Origin: Candidatus Pantoea bituminis
Lineage (GTDB): Bacteria; Pseudomonadota; Gammaproteobacteria; Enterobacterales; Enterobacteriaceae
Length of the DNA: 64,000 bases
Reading direction: 5' to 3'
Assembly (NCBI RefSeq): GCF_018842675.1
Contig: NZ_JAGTWO010000004.1
Coordinates: forward strand, 1,240,001 to 1,304,000
Shown: positions 31,301 through 41,579 of the stretch, piece by piece
Numbering within the stretch: position 1 is the first letter of the stretch
How the letters are laid out: each line of letters opens with the position of its first letter
Made by a program: the position numbers and the translations under genes
Notes under the pieces: generated by a model
What the model saw: the letters and a program-made list of their open reading frames with translations, nothing else
The model's database searches: none
Told to the model about the DNA's origin: nothing

Positions 31301-31686
31301 AAAAATAAACCGTGCCCAGTCAATCAAGGTGTTAAGCGGTGCCCGGCGATCAAGCAGCAGACGCAGTAATATCCCACCCAGCACTGCTTGCACTGAGTTG
31401 AGTAAAGCAAATTTCAAATTGGAAAACGCGGGGCCAATAATCAAGGCGTTAGCGAAAGCTGTGCCAATGACACAACACAGCAATAATAAAGGAACCTGAC
31501 GCGATGGACAGCGAAAAACCACCACCGTCATTAATGCGGTAGAGAACCACAGTGGGGAGATTTTGCCGCTCACCATGATCAGCTCAAGGCAAAATAGCGT
31601 GAGAAAAAAGCGGTGATGCCCAGCATCAATCCGTTTAAGACGCTGTTTGGTGTTTTGTTTTGCGAGGACAAAATATCAATGGTCAT
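28349..31686 (-). CDS. yegE: Diguanylate cyclase YegE (DgcE): MASE1-PAS-GGDEF-degenerate EAL (frameshifted at 5' end)
   Basis: The long open frame begins at 31576, but a better start is ATG 31686 (MTIDILSSQNK). The frames join at AAAAAA (31604-31609), where one missing base interrupts LGITAFF / LTLFCLELIMVSGK; full length is about 1111 residues, close to E. coli YegE. Domains in order: MASE1 membrane sensor with about ten helices (to about 300), three PAS/PAC units (SAIGMALVSPQG; VWEWNLLTGEMLWDKRM; ITLDSIGEAVIST), GGDEF with an intact active site (LARLGGDEFALL) and a C-terminal EAL-like domain that lacks the EAL motif and so is probably inactive as a phosphodiesterase. It makes c-di-GMP, favouring biofilm matrix production. 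Confidence 0.92.
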
Positions 31687-31851
31687 GCATAAACCCAGCT
31701 GCGTGCACCGCTTCGCAGTGGCGAAATATGCACCTGTTATTCTCTTTCGGGCATGCTAGCACATTCAGCAAAGAATACTGTCGCGAAATCACTTTTGTGC
31801 GTTATTCGGCGGATTGACTGGCCTTTTATCAAAAAAAGGCCATCACATTGA

Positions 31852-32466
31852 TTATTGGCGGAAAAGATCGGCGCGGGAAAACGGTTTTTCTAAGCCTGCC
31901 AGATTCGCAGAAAAGCGTTCAAGGAACTGCTGCGTTGTGGCGACGCGACCCTGTCCCAGCAGCAACAAGGGGACCAATAACACAACGCTGACCTGCGGCC
32001 AGCTAAAGCCTTTTAAGGCAGTGCGGCGCTGAGATATCAGGAAAGCCGTGCTTAAGGTAAAGCCCAGCAGTAAACCAGTAACGACTTCGCTTTTTGAGTG
32101 TGCATGGATAACCAGCCGCGAGAACCCCACCATCAGCGGAATCAGGTAGCCCACACCGAGAGCAAACCCACGCCATAAACTCGACCAGCGGCCAGAAATC
32201 AGCCACAACATCACGGGCCATAAGGTGGCGGACATGGCGCTATGACCACTGAAACCGGTGAAATTATAATGAGCACTGCCAATACCAAAGCCGAGAAACA
32301 GAATTTTTGACAGGCTAACAAACAAGCCAGCCAAACCAAACGCCACGATCCAATAGAGCACCGTGCGGCGATTGTCACTTTTCCAGGGCAGAATCAGTGC
32401 GATGATCACCGCCGTCGGGATCAGCAACATACTGTCGCCAAAATAGGTCAAGGTCTTCCAGAGCAT
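31852..32466 (-). CDS. PAP2-family membrane phosphatase
   Basis: 204 residues with about six hydrophobic segments. PAP2 motif 2 is seen as GFSGHSAMSAT and motif 3 as SRLVIHAHSKSEVV, containing the catalytic His; the usual Asp at the end of motif 3 is replaced by Glu. The first motif (KxxxxxxRP) is not recognisable, which is common in divergent members. Enzymes of this family dephosphorylate lipid phosphates such as undecaprenyl pyrophosphate or phosphatidylglycerol phosphate. It lies between yegE and udk, 20 kb from the polysaccharide genes but not in their operon; substrate unknown. Confidence 0.8.
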   Translation of the reverse strand: MLWKTLTYFGDSMLLIPTAVIIALILPWKSDNRRTVLYWIVAFGLAGLFVSLSKILFLGFGIGSAHYNFTGFSGHSAMSATLWPVMLWLISGRWSSLWRGFALGVGYLIPLMVGFSRLVIHAHSKSEVVTGLLLGFTLSTAFLISQRRTALKGFSWPQVSVVLLVPLLLLGQGRVATTQQFLERFSANLAGLEKPFSRADLFRQ

Positions 32467-32750
32467 ACGACTCCTTGTGAATTAGTCAGGCACGATGATT
32501 TCCGCAATCATTCGGCGAAAAAAGCGTTTCGCCAACGCCGCTAAATTCAAATCGAGAGGGTAGCTAGTTTATCGATGAAATGATTAGCTTCCAAAGGGGA
32601 AATTCTGAAAAGCTTCTGGCGCCATTTCTCTGGCATCAAAACGCCGAAATCCCTATACTTAGCGCGAACTCACCCTCTCCATTTAGGCCCGCTGGCTGGG
32701 CGCGCATTCCGTGTACAGTCATTGGCTCCAGTTATCAGGTCTTTAAAAGT

Positions 32751-33391
32751 ATGACTGACAAGTCTCATCAGTGCGTGATTGTTGGCATTGCCGGTGCTTC
32801 CGCATCCGGTAAAAGTTTAATTGCCAGCACGCTCTATCGTGAAATCCGTGATCAGGTTGGTGACGAGCACATCGGGGTCATTCCTGAAGATGCTTATTAC
32901 AAAGATCAAAGTCACCTCACCATGGAAGAGAGGGTTAAAACAAATTATGACCATCCGAGTGCGATGGACCATGATTTGTTGCTGCAGCATTTGCGTGCAG
33001 TTAAAGCCGGAGAAGATATTCATCTGCCGGTTTACAGCTACGTTGAGCACACGCGTACCCAGGAATCTATTCATCTCAAACCCAAAAAAGTCATTATCCT
33101 GGAAGGTATTTTGCTGCTGACCGATTCGCGTCTGCGTCAGGAACTTAACTTCTCAATTTTTGTCGACACACCTCTCGATATCTGTTTGATGCGCCGCATG
33201 AAACGTGACGTCAATGAACGAGGTCGATCGATGGATTCAGTAATGAGCCAATACCAGAAAACGGTGCGTCCAATGTTTTTGCAATTCATTGAGCCGTCCA
33301 AACAGTATGCCGATATTATCGTGCCGCGCGGCGGAAAAACCGTATTGCGATTGATATCCTTAAAGCCAAAATCAATCAGTTTTTCGAATAA
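32751..33391 (+). CDS. udk: Uridine kinase Udk (frameshifted at 3' end)
   Basis: Phosphorylates uridine and cytidine with GTP or ATP in pyrimidine salvage. ATG 32751 gives [20 protein letters not shown], matching E. coli; the ORF open from 32580 is an accidental extension. The P-loop is [11 protein letters not shown], followed by [21 protein letters not shown] and the lid region [17 protein letters not shown]. After VPRGGK the frame breaks at AAAAA (33335-33339); one added A restores [17 protein letters not shown] and the stop at 33391, giving the expected 213 residues. A homopolymer error is likely because udk is universally kept in these bacteria. Confidence 0.95.
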
Positions 33392-33468
33392 CCCACGTCC
33401 AACTGGACGTGACGCGAACGGTGCGCTGTAGTAACCGTTCGCTACACTTACGTCATGGAGTTACGTCA

Positions 33469-34049
33469 ATGAGATTATGCGACCGCGACATCGAAGCCTG
33501 GCTTGATAACGGTAAGCTGGCGATTACGCCGCGCCCACCGGTCGAGCGTATTAATGGCGCCACGGTCGACGTGCGTTTGGGCAACCAGTTCCGTACTTTT
33601 AGCGGTCACACGGCGGCATTTATTGACCTGAGTGGGCCAAAGCAGGAAGTTAGCGCGGCGCTGGATCGCGTCATGAGCGACGAAATTGTGCTGCCGGAAG
33701 GGAAGCCTTTTTCTTGCATCCCGGCGAACTGGCGCTGGCGGTCACGCTGGAATCAGTCACTATTCCAGACGATTTAGTCGGTTGGCTGGATGGCCGCTCC
33801 TCGCTGGCGCGTCTCGGATTAATGGTGCACGTGACCGCACACCGTATCGATCCTGGCTGGCAAGGTCGCATCGTGCTTGAGTTTTATAACTCCGGTAAAT
33901 TGCCGCTGGCGCTACGTCCCGGCATGCTGATTGGCGCACTGAGTTTCGAGCCGCTCTCCGGCCCCGCTGCGCGACCTTATAACCGCCGCGAAGATGCTAA
34001 ATACCGTGGCCAGCAGGGTGCTGACGCCAGCCGTATCGACAAAGATTGA
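33469..34049 (+). CDS. dcd: dCTP deaminase Dcd (frameshifted)
   Basis: Deaminates dCTP to dUTP, the main source of dUMP for thymidylate synthesis. ATG 33469 ([13 protein letters not shown]) is the family start. The N-terminal part runs to [14 protein letters not shown], where the frame breaks at TTTTT (33708-33712); one added T gives [16 protein letters not shown] and continues in the second frame through [24 protein letters not shown] to SRIDKD at 34049. The catalytic Glu lies in the stretch [21 protein letters not shown], and the product is 193 residues, the family length. A perfect hairpin (CACGTCCAACTGGACGTG) lies in the udk-dcd gap. Confidence 0.95.
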
Positions 34050-34065
34050 TTTCACTGAGGATGTC

Positions 34066-35889
34066 ATGAGAAGAGTGATAACCACGCTGGCCATCTTGTT
34101 AGTGGTGGTCGTAGCGGGAATGACCGCATTAGTATTACTGGTGAATCCCAACGACTTCCGTGCCTATATGGTGCAACAGGTTGAGCAACGCAGTGGTTAT
34201 CACCTTGAACTGCAAGGCGATTTGCGTTGGCACGTCTGGCCGAAGATGAGCATTCTGGCCGGCCGCATGAGTTTAACCGCGCCTGGCGCGGCGCAGCCGG
34301 TGGTTTCAGCAGAAAACATGCGGCTCGACGTGGAGCTCTGGCCTCTGCTGTCGCATCAACTGAGCGTGAGTCAGGTGATGCTCAAAAACGCCGTGGTACG
34401 CGTAACGCCCGATAGCGCTGCAAAAGCGCCGCAAAACGCGCCGCAAGGGCCGCGGAATGCGCAGACTTCCACTTCATCTAACGGTTGGTCATTTAATATC
34501 GGTCAATTGCAAATCGCCGATAGCCTGCTCATTTGGCAGCAAGCGGGCGGCGACGAATTTAACTTCCGTAATTTTAATCTCAACCTTGATCAAGACGACA
34601 ATAAACAGGCCACGATTGCGTTGAATACCAGCGTGACGCGTAATCAGCGCAGCGCAACGGTAAACCTAAAAGGTGAGCTGGATGCGTCGCAATATCCACA
34701 TCGCCTGAGCGGAAAAGTTGATCAGCTCGATTACGCGCTTGCCGGTGCCAATATCCCGCCACAGGGAATAAAGGGTTCGCTGAGCTTTGAAGGCAGCTGG
34801 AATGGTGATAACCAACAATTTTCAGTCGCTAATTTACAGCTGACAGCTAATGACAGCGCACTCACCGGCAATGCCGAAGGCAGCCTGGCGCTGCCACAGC
34901 GTTTAGCGCTTAATCTTCAGGCTACCTCTCTGAATTTAGATAATTTGATGGCGAATGCCCCCGTGAATGAGGCTGAAGGTGCTCAGCACGCCACGGTTGC
35001 ACGCGCGCCTGTGATTGCCGAGCCGCGAGAAAGAAACAATGCCGATTCACCGCTTAACACCTTGGATCTGGCACTGAAGCTTCAGGCTAAGAGTGCGGTT
35101 TGGCGTGGTCTGGCGCTCAGTGATTTACAGCTTGATGCCAGTAATCAGCAAGGTCTGATGACGGTGAGTACCTTGAAAGGGGCGCTTGGGTCGGGCAGTT
35201 TCTCTCTGCCGGGAACCGTTGATATTCGTCAGCCTGAAACGCGTGTCAGTCTGCAGCCAGAGTTACAGCAGGTTGCCATTCAGCCGCTGCTTAAAGCGCT
35301 GGAATTACCCGAATCGCTGCAAGGGACGGTGAGCTTGTCCGGGCAACTTTCGGGTGAAGATCTGACCGTTGAGGCCGCGAAAAGAAACTGGCAGGGCAGG
35401 GCGGCAATCAGCGCCAACGATCTCACCCTGGCACAAATCAATCTGCAACAAATGGTACGCCGCGCTGTGGCACGTATCAGTAATCGTGTAAGCAGTGAAG
35501 ACAAGGATGGGCAGGGCATTAAACAGATTGCGGGTCAGGTTGTACTTAATCGCGGCGAATTGGACTTTAGCGAGCTAACGGGCAGCGGCCCGCATCTTGC
35601 GCTGCAAGGCAAAGGGCAGGTGAATCTTCAGCAACAACTGCTGGATATTACACTCGGCTTGAAACTCAGCGGCTGGACGGGTGATGATAAACTGGTCACT
35701 GCGCTCTCAGAGCAGACCATTCCACTGCGCATGTTTGGTCACTGGGACAATGTGCAATATTCATTGCCTGTTGATGATGTCATTCGGAATCGGCTACAAA
35801 ATGAAGCGAAGTCGCGGTTGAATGAGTGGATTGATCAGCAGCAAGATAATGACGACAAGCGGAATATTAAAAGTTTATTGCGCCCTTAA
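34066..35889 (+). CDS. asmA: Outer-membrane assembly protein AsmA
   Basis: 607 residues of the AsmA family, now seen as bridge-like lipid transfer proteins anchored in the inner membrane. The start at 34066 (MRRVITTLAILLVVVVAGM) gives a single N-terminal membrane anchor (about 4-26) and matches E. coli; the ORF open from 33994 runs back into dcd. Then comes VNPNDFRAYMVQQVEQRSGYHLELQGDLRWHVWP, the conserved AsmA N-terminal region, and a long periplasmic part rich in beta strands. A low-complexity segment (AKAPQNAPQGPRNAQTSTSS) occurs near residue 125. It follows dcd by 16 bases, as in related genomes, and ends near a shared hairpin. Confidence 0.93.
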   Translation: MRRVITTLAILLVVVVAGMTALVLLVNPNDFRAYMVQQVEQRSGYHLELQGDLRWHVWPKMSILAGRMSLTAPGAAQPVVSAENMRLDVELWPLLSHQLSVSQVMLKNAVVRVTPDSAAKAPQNAPQGPRNAQTSTSSNGWSFNIGQLQIADSLLIWQQAGGDEFNFRNFNLNLDQDDNKQATIALNTSVTRNQRSATVNLKGELDASQYPHRLSGKVDQLDYALAGANIPPQGIKGSLSFEGSWNGDNQQFSVANLQLTANDSALTGNAEGSLALPQRLALNLQATSLNLDNLMANAPVNEAEGAQHATVARAPVIAEPRERNNADSPLNTLDLALKLQAKSAVWRGLALSDLQLDASNQQGLMTVSTLKGALGSGSFSLPGTVDIRQPETRVSLQPELQQVAIQPLLKALELPESLQGTVSLSGQLSGEDLTVEAAKRNWQGRAAISANDLTLAQINLQQMVRRAVARISNRVSSEDKDGQGIKQIAGQVVLNRGELDFSELTGSGPHLALQGKGQVNLQQQLLDITLGLKLSGWTGDDKLVTALSEQTIPLRMFGHWDNVQYSLPVDDVIRNRLQNEAKSRLNEWIDQQQDNDDKRNIKSLLRP

Positions 35890-35901
35890 TGGGCGCGCTT
35901 A

Positions 35902-37476
35902 TTACACTTCGTAATCCGCCTCTGTTTTCTGTTCAACGATCTCAACCTTTTGCACGCGATGGTTTTCCACCTGCAAGGTACGCAGCAGGTAATTGCCTAC
36001 CTGTAACTCTTCACCCTCTTTGGGAATATGTTGCAGGCTATCCATTAATAAACCCGCCAGCGTGTGGTAGCTGCGCTTATCATCCAGCGGCAATTTTACA
36101 TACATCGCGAGATCTTCCAGTGGCATGTGTCCGTTAGCAATCCAGATGCCTTCGCCATTTTGCTGAATGTCATAACGCGCATCAATTTCCCCCGCTTCAT
36201 TGGGTAAATTACCCGCGATGGTTTCCATCACATCACTCAATGTCACCACGCCTTCCACAGAACCAAATTCATCCACAACAAAAGCGAAGTGCGTATGCGC
36301 CTGGCGGAATTGTTCAAGCGCCAGCAGCAACGTTAAGCGCTCTGGAAAGATTAACGGCTGGCGTATCAGGGCGCGTAAATCTAAAGAATTCTGATGCAGC
36401 GATTGATGAAGTAGGTCAATAACATGTACAACGCCCAGCGGCTCGTTGGCGTTATCCGTGATTAACAGGCGAGTATGTTGGTTGCGGTCGAGTCGCGCCA
36501 TAATCTCAGCCGGGTCGTCATTCAGATCGATATGTTCCACATCATGACGTGAGGTCATGATGCTGTTTACATGTCGCTGACCTAAGCCCATCACGCGCGC
36601 AATCATGACGCGTTCCTGACGGTTAAACAGCACATGAGATTCGCTGTCAGCGATCAACGATGACGTTTTAGCATCCAGATCGGCGCGTTCAGATTCACCC
36701 CGTAATAAATGCAGTACGGCTTCAGCGGTACGCTGCCTTAAAGGACGACCGGCAGACAAAACGCGACGACGGTTAAATTGCGCTAATTGATTGAGGGCTT
36801 CAATCAATACTGAGAAACCTATAGCGGCGTATAGATAGCCTTTGGGGATCGCAAAGCCGAAACCTTCAGCAACCAGACTGAACCCAATCATCAGTAAGAA
36901 GCTCAGACAGAGAATGACAATTGTTGGATGGCTGTTGACGAAGCGGGTGAGAGGCTTGCTGGCAAGAAGCATTAGCAGAATTGCAATAGTGACTGCGGTC
37001 ATCATGACAGGCAAATCGTTAACCATGCCGACGGCGGTTATTACAGCATCCAGCGAGAAGATGGCATCCAGAACCACAATTTGAGCCACAACTGGCCAGA
37101 ATTTAGCACCGCCTTTTTGTTGACCATCATCGTTATCGCTGCCTTCAAGGCGCTCATTCAGCTCTGTTGTGGCCTTAAATAACAGAAAAACGCCACCAAA
37201 CAGCAACATAAGGTCACGTGCGCTAAAAGCGTGGTTCCAGAGGGTGACCAGCGGCTGAGTTAGCGTAACCAGCCAAGAGAGCGAGGCGAGCAGGAGTAAC
37301 CGACACACCAGCGCAAGTAACAAACCTATCACGCGAGCGCGATCACGGAGCTTTCCTGGCAGCTTCTCAACCAGAATCGCAATAAAAACTAAGTTATCAA
37401 TCCCCAGCACTAACTCAAGAACGATAAGCGTGACTAATCCTGCCCAAAGCGAAGGATCGGTTATTCCCTCCAACAT
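35902..37476 (-). CDS. yegH: TerC/CorC-type membrane protein YegH
   Basis: 524 residues. The N-terminal half is a TerC-like membrane domain with about seven helices ([40 protein letters not shown]), followed by two CBS domains ([42 protein letters not shown]) and a C-terminal CorC/HlyC transporter-associated domain ([28 protein letters not shown]). Members are thought to handle metal ions or partner membrane processes; the exact role is not established. It is convergent with asmA, and its 5' end faces the exopolysaccharide leader. Confidence 0.93.
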   Translation of the reverse strand: MLEGITDPSLWAGLVTLIVLELVLGIDNLVFIAILVEKLPGKLRDRARVIGLLLALVCRLLLLASLSWLVTLTQPLVTLWNHAFSARDLMLLFGGVFLLFKATTELNERLEGSDNDDGQQKGGAKFWPVVAQIVVLDAIFSLDAVITAVGMVNDLPVMMTAVTIAILLMLLASKPLTRFVNSHPTIVILCLSFLLMIGFSLVAEGFGFAIPKGYLYAAIGFSVLIEALNQLAQFNRRRVLSAGRPLRQRTAEAVLHLLRGESERADLDAKTSSLIADSESHVLFNRQERVMIARVMGLGQRHVNSIMTSRHDVEHIDLNDDPAEIMARLDRNQHTRLLITDNANEPLGVVHVIDLLHQSLHQNSLDLRALIRQPLIFPERLTLLLALEQFRQAHTHFAFVVDEFGSVEGVVTLSDVMETIAGNLPNEAGEIDARYDIQQNGEGIWIANGHMPLEDLAMYVKLPLDDKRSYHTLAGLLMDSLQHIPKEGEELQVGNYLLRTLQVENHRVQKVEIVEQKTEADYEV

Positions 37477-37686
37477 GCCTTATTCACCTGAATGTATAAA
37501 AATGAGTTTTATCTGATGATAGTGGAGCTTAAAGCAAGCTACAAATAGCGCCTGGCTTAGCATGCTCTTAAGTGACCTGAGATTGTTCTTGTCTTGTAAC
37601 GTATCGAGCTAATCACGTTGTATTAAATTGGCAAACAATACAAGGACGCGTAGACGAGTAAATAAAATTCATGAGGATCTTATTTC

Positions 37687-37703
37687 TCTGTAATTCTTAT
37701 ACG
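37687..37703. promoter_or_regulatory. Candidate RcsAB box in the ams operon leader
   Basis: The minus strand reads ATAAGAATTACAGAG, sharing TAAGAAT with the RcsAB consensus TAAGAATATTCCTA; the second half is weak. It lies about 570 bases before the amsG start, the same distance at which RcsA/RcsB binding was mapped ahead of amsG in Erwinia amylovora. The whole 37477-38265 stretch is non-coding and AT-rich, consistent with a long untranslated leader; no other clear element than this and the JUMPstart was seen in it. Confidence 0.45.
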
Positions 37704-38002
37704 ATTTGGTGGGGGTAGGGATATGGAAAAAATCTGAAAATTAGAGAAAAGATTGCACGCCGTGACTGATATCAATACTAATGGCTGGTAGTCTTTTTCC
37801 TAAAATAGTGCAGGGAAGGCGGGGCCTACTTGTAAACAAGCCAGTAATAACTAGTATAGCAACGGGTTAGTAAATGTCTGCGCTAATGAGACAATTCGTG
37901 CAGTGATTCGGCGTTTAATGTCATGAATTGTGATCTCGTCCTCTAAAAGTGGCGCTTTGCATCTCATTTTAGTGGATAACCGGCAAGGAAATATGACGAA
38001 CA

Positions 38003-38038
38003 GCGGTATTGGCAGCGACAGCCAAGGGCGGTAGCGTG
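38003..38038 (+). promoter_or_regulatory. JUMPstart element with ops site (RfaH recruitment)
   Basis: The stretch CAGCGACAGCCAAGGGCGGTAGCGTG-type sequence matches the JUMPstart consensus, and its 3' part GGCGGTAGCGTG (38027-38038) is a perfect ops element. Ops pauses RNA polymerase and loads RfaH, which suppresses termination over long operons. It lies 228 bases before amsG and directs readthrough of the ams genes. Confidence 0.93.
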
Positions 38039-38265
38039 CCTGAATTGCTTTTCTCGTTTATTAAACAGACGATTACCGCGCAGGAAAAAGTCGGACTAAT
38101 CTGTTGGTATTTATAACAATTTTCTTGTTTTTATTGGTAAGAGCATTGGCGTAAACGCCGCAGGAGCTCCCTAAGAAACGATTCAACCTGAACATTCATC
38201 ACTGCTCATTTAATACACAAGGTTGGAGCGTTACGGGTTTAAGGAAATAAAATAAAGAGTTAAAT

Positions 38266-39699
38266 ATGCGCGATACAGAATTTACGTTTAAAAGTCTTAT
38301 CACCAAATTATTGTTAGCTTGTTCAGATTTAATTTGTTTCAACGCAGCTTTATTTATTGCGATGGCGCTTATTAATATGATGTCTGATTCACCTTTGGCA
38401 GATATTTCTGAAAAAGAACTCAATTTAAAAATAGCCACGCACATTTGCTTATCAATTATTAGCGTGGGTTGGTTCTGGGTAAGGTTGCGTCATTATACTT
38501 ACCGCAAACCTTTCTGGTTCGAATTAAAAGAAATTTTTCGTACCATTCTTATATTTTCTGTTATTGATCTGTCGATCACGGCATTGTCTCAATGGCAAAC
38601 TTCGCGCTTCCTTTGGATATTAACTTGGATATTAGCGCTGATTTTAATTCCAAGCTGTCGCGCACTTTCAAAGCGCCTTTTAAATAAATATGGCTTGTGG
38701 AAAAAGCAAACCATCATCATCGGCAGCAACAAAAATGCCCATGAAGCCTGGCAAGCGCTGCAAAGCGAAGAAGTGATGGGCTTTGATGTCATCGCCTTCT
38801 ATGACGTCGACGGTAGCGGCCCTCATGGCAGCATGTCTGGCGTGCCGGTGCTGCGTGATGAGCAAGAGCTGTGGAATCTGACGAATAGCGAAACGCAGTT
38901 TATCGTGGCGGTTGAGTTCGAACAGAGCCAGTACCGCGATATGTGGCTGAAATCGCTGGCAATGCATAATTGCCGTTCAGTCTCTGTTATTCCAACCCTG
39001 CGTGGCGTGCCGCTTTACGGTACGGATATGGCTTATATCTTCAGCCATGAAGTGATGATTCTTCGTGTGCAGAATAACCTTGCAAAACGGACATCGCGTT
39101 TCCTGAAACGGGCTTTCGATATCGTCGGTGCGCTCTCAATCATTTTGATGCTGCTGCCTGCACTACTGGTACTTGGCTTCCTGGTGGGCCGTGACGGTGG
39201 TCCGCCAATTTATGGGCATGAACGTGTAGGTTTGGGTGGACGTAAATTCAAATGTCTTAAATTCCGTTCGATGGTGATTAATTCGAAAGAAGTTTTAGAA
39301 GAAGTCCTGCGTACCGATCCTATCGCACGTGCGGAGTGGGACAAAGACTTCAAATTGAAGAACGATCCACGTATCACCAAGGTCGGTCACTTTATTCGCA
39401 AAACCAGCCTTGATGAATTGCCGCAGCTCTGGAACGTTGTGCGTGGCGATATGAGCCTGGTAGGACCGCGCCCAGTAATTGAAGATGAACTCTGTCGTTA
39501 TGCCGGTGATGTTGATTATTACCTGATGGCAAAGCCAGGCATGACGGGATTGTGGCAGGTCAGCGGCCGTAATGACGTTGATTATGAAACACGTGTGTAC
39601 TTCGACTCGTGGTATGTTAAAAACTGGTCTCTGTGGAATGATATCGCCATTCTTTTTAAAACAGTGGGTGTCGTACTGAAGCGGGATGGCGCGTATTGA
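38266..39699 (+). CDS. amsG: Undecaprenyl-phosphate sugar-1-phosphate transferase AmsG (WceG/WcaJ type)
   Basis: Starts exopolysaccharide repeat-unit assembly by moving a sugar 1-phosphate, galactose in amylovoran, onto undecaprenyl phosphate in the inner membrane. The 477-residue protein has four N-terminal helices within about residues 10-130, a soluble middle domain ([17 protein letters not shown]), a fifth hydrophobic segment ([20 protein letters not shown]) and the C-terminal catalytic domain: [45 protein letters not shown] and [13 protein letters not shown]. The motif [19 protein letters not shown] is typical of AmsG/WceG. First gene of the ams operon, 228 bases after the ops element. 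Confidence 0.95.
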   Translation: MRDTEFTFKSLITKLLLACSDLICFNAALFIAMALINMMSDSPLADISEKELNLKIATHICLSIISVGWFWVRLRHYTYRKPFWFELKEIFRTILIFSVIDLSITALSQWQTSRFLWILTWILALILIPSCRALSKRLLNKYGLWKKQTIIIGSNKNAHEAWQALQSEEVMGFDVIAFYDVDGSGPHGSMSGVPVLRDEQELWNLTNSETQFIVAVEFEQSQYRDMWLKSLAMHNCRSVSVIPTLRGVPLYGTDMAYIFSHEVMILRVQNNLAKRTSRFLKRAFDIVGALSIILMLLPALLVLGFLVGRDGGPPIYGHERVGLGGRKFKCLKFRSMVINSKEVLEEVLRTDPIARAEWDKDFKLKNDPRITKVGHFIRKTSLDELPQLWNVVRGDMSLVGPRPVIEDELCRYAGDVDYYLMAKPGMTGLWQVSGRNDVDYETRVYFDSWYVKNWSLWNDIAILFKTVGVVLKRDGAY

Positions 39700-39714
39700 T
39701 CAGAGGGCGAGAAG

Positions 39715-39743
39715 GAGAGCGTAAAACGGGCGCTCTCTTATTT
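39715..39743 (+). terminator. Weak terminator/attenuator between amsG and amsH
   Basis: GAGAGCG and CGCTCTC form a 7-bp stem, followed by TTATTT. The 285-base gap 39700-39984 otherwise shows no gene. As it lies downstream of the ops element, RfaH-modified polymerase would be expected to read through. Confidence 0.55.
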
Positions 39744-39984
39744 AATGCCGTTGTTAGGTGTGTCGTTAGCTGCCCTATTCAAGGACGCGTTAAGTCGTCA
39801 TTTATAACGGGTAATGATGGGTTCGCCTTATTTCGCCTTGTTGACCGGCGGCTACAAAAAAGACAGGAGCAAGGATAATGAACGACAAGTTCAGTGCTTA
39901 ATTAGGTAGTTTTTACTTTTTGTTGGACGCTTACACAGCGGCGTATTCGCCTCTATCAATCAATAACTGATAGCGAAGATCTAA

Positions 39985-41124
39985 ATGATTACAATCAAAA
40001 TGAAATTGATACCTTTACTGGTATCCGCCACTTTTCTCTCAGGGTGTACGATCCAACCAGGTCAGCACCTTTCCACATCGGGAAAAGATGTCATTGAGCA
40101 ACAGGATAGCAACTTTGACATCGATAAATACGTCAACGTTTTTCCATTAACACCGCGTCTGGTCGAGCAGATGCGTCCTAAGCCGCTGGTTGCCCAAGCC
40201 AACCCAGCGTTGCAGAATGAAATTCAGAGCTATGAGTATCGTATCGGTGTCGGCGATGTTCTGACTGTCACCGTGTGGGATCACCCTGAGTTAACCACGC
40301 CAGCAGGTCAATACCGCAGCGCCAGCGATACCGGCAACTGGGTACATTCCGATGGTACGATTTTCTACCCATACATAGGTCGAGTTCGCGTAGCGGGCCG
40401 CACTGTGGGTGATGTACGTAATGAAGTTGCACGCCGACTTGCACAGTACATCGAAAGCCCGCAGGTTGATGTCAGCATCGCCTCGTTCAAATCACAGAAA
40501 ACCTACGTAACCGGTTCGGTAACGACATCAGGTCAGCAACCGATTACCAACGTGCCATTGACCATCCTTGATGCTGTCAATGCCGCTGGCGGTCTGACTG
40601 CAGATGCAGACTGGCGTAACGTTGTGCTTACGCACAACGGTAGCGAGCAACGTGTTTCCCTGCAGGCGTTGATGCAAAACGGTGATCTGAGCCAGAACCA
40701 TCTGCTCTATCCAGGCGACATTCTGTACGTACCTCGTAACGATGATCTCAAAGTCTTCGTCATGGGCGAAGTCAGACAGCAAACTACCCTCAAAATGGAT
40801 CGCAGCGGCATGACGCTGGCAGAAGCATTGGGTAACGCACAGGGCGTAGATCAGACCACGTCTGATGCAACCGGCGTGTTTGTTATCCGTCCGATCCGCG
40901 GCACCAATCGCACTAAGATCGCCAACATCTATCAGTTGAATACCCGAGATGCGGCATCGATGGTGATGGGTACTGAATTCCAACTGGAACCTTATGACAT
41001 CGTTTATGTCACCTCCACGCCGCTCACGCGTTGGAACCGCGTAATTTCGCAATTGCTGCCAACCATCGCGGGCATCAACGATGCGAGCGAGGCCGCACTG
41101 CGTTTCCGCAACTGGTCTAACTAG
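39985..41124 (+). CDS. amsH: Outer-membrane polysaccharide export lipoprotein AmsH (Wza)
   Basis: 379 residues. A lipoprotein signal is present with lipobox FLSGC, acylated Cys at residue 21. The polysaccharide export domain begins at [22 protein letters not shown], followed by SLBB-type repeats ([30 protein letters not shown]) and a C-terminal amphipathic helix ([20 protein letters not shown]) that inserts in the outer membrane. Wza proteins form the octameric channel through which high-mass EPS leaves the cell. An in-frame ATG at 40000 is a possible alternative start. It is eight bases before amsI. Confidence 0.95.
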   Translation: MITIKMKLIPLLVSATFLSGCTIQPGQHLSTSGKDVIEQQDSNFDIDKYVNVFPLTPRLVEQMRPKPLVAQANPALQNEIQSYEYRIGVGDVLTVTVWDHPELTTPAGQYRSASDTGNWVHSDGTIFYPYIGRVRVAGRTVGDVRNEVARRLAQYIESPQVDVSIASFKSQKTYVTGSVTTSGQQPITNVPLTILDAVNAAGGLTADADWRNVVLTHNGSEQRVSLQALMQNGDLSQNHLLYPGDILYVPRNDDLKVFVMGEVRQQTTLKMDRSGMTLAEALGNAQGVDQTTSDATGVFVIRPIRGTNRTKIANIYQLNTRDAASMVMGTEFQLEPYDIVYVTSTPLTRWNRVISQLLPTIAGINDASEAALRFRNWSN

Positions 41125-41132
41125 GTTCAACC

Positions 41133-41567
41133 ATGATTACGTCCGTGTTAGTCGTGTGCGTTGGCAATATATGTCGCTCTCCCACCGGGGAGCGCTTGCT
41201 CAAACGTGCGCTTCCTCAGACTCGGGTAGCCTCTGCAGGGCTAGGTGCCCTAAAAGGTTATCCGGCAGATCCGACCGCCAGCGATGTGGCCGCCATTCAT
41301 GGGCTGTCGCTTGAAGGTCATGAGGCTCAGCAGTTAACGGCAGAGATGTGCCGTGACTATGACCTGATTCTGGTGATGGAGAAGCGTCATGTGGAGCAGG
41401 TCAATCGCATCGACCCGGCCGCACGTGGCAAAACCATGTTGCTTGGGCACTGGCTCAATCAACGAGAAATTGCGGATCCGTACAGAAAAAGCCGTGAGGC
41501 CTTTGAAGAGGTTTACGGGTTACTGGAAAACGCTACCCAGAAATGGGTCAACGTATTAAGCCGATAG
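41133..41567 (+). CDS. amsI: Low-molecular-weight protein tyrosine phosphatase AmsI (Wzb)
   Basis: 144 residues. The active-site P-loop CVGNICRSPTGERLL holds the nucleophilic Cys and the CX5R pattern, and the general-acid Asp lies in EIADPYRKSREAFEEVY. It dephosphorylates the tyrosine-rich tail of AmsA, allowing cycling of the kinase during polymerisation and export. It is directly followed by amsA and lies downstream of amsH, the standard wza-wzb-wzc order. Confidence 0.96.
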   Translation: MITSVLVVCVGNICRSPTGERLLKRALPQTRVASAGLGALKGYPADPTASDVAAIHGLSLEGHEAQQLTAEMCRDYDLILVMEKRHVEQVNRIDPAARGKTMLLGHWLNQREIADPYRKSREAFEEVYGLLENATQKWVNVLSR

Positions 41568-41579
41568 TTGGGATTATCC

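Noticed and set aside
31819..31842. Hairpin TGGCCTTTT/AAAAGGCCA as terminator of the PAP2 gene
   Set aside because: On the gene's strand the T-tract lies inside the 5' arm, not after the stem, so it does not fit an intrinsic terminator.
33393..33411. Perfect palindrome CACGTCCAACTGGACGTG between udk and dcd
   Set aside because: No T-tract follows and no known operator resembles it; recorded only in the dcd entry.
41568..41579. TTG start for amsA
   Set aside because: It directly abuts the amsI stop with no ribosome-binding site; ATG 41580 has GGGA at proper distance.
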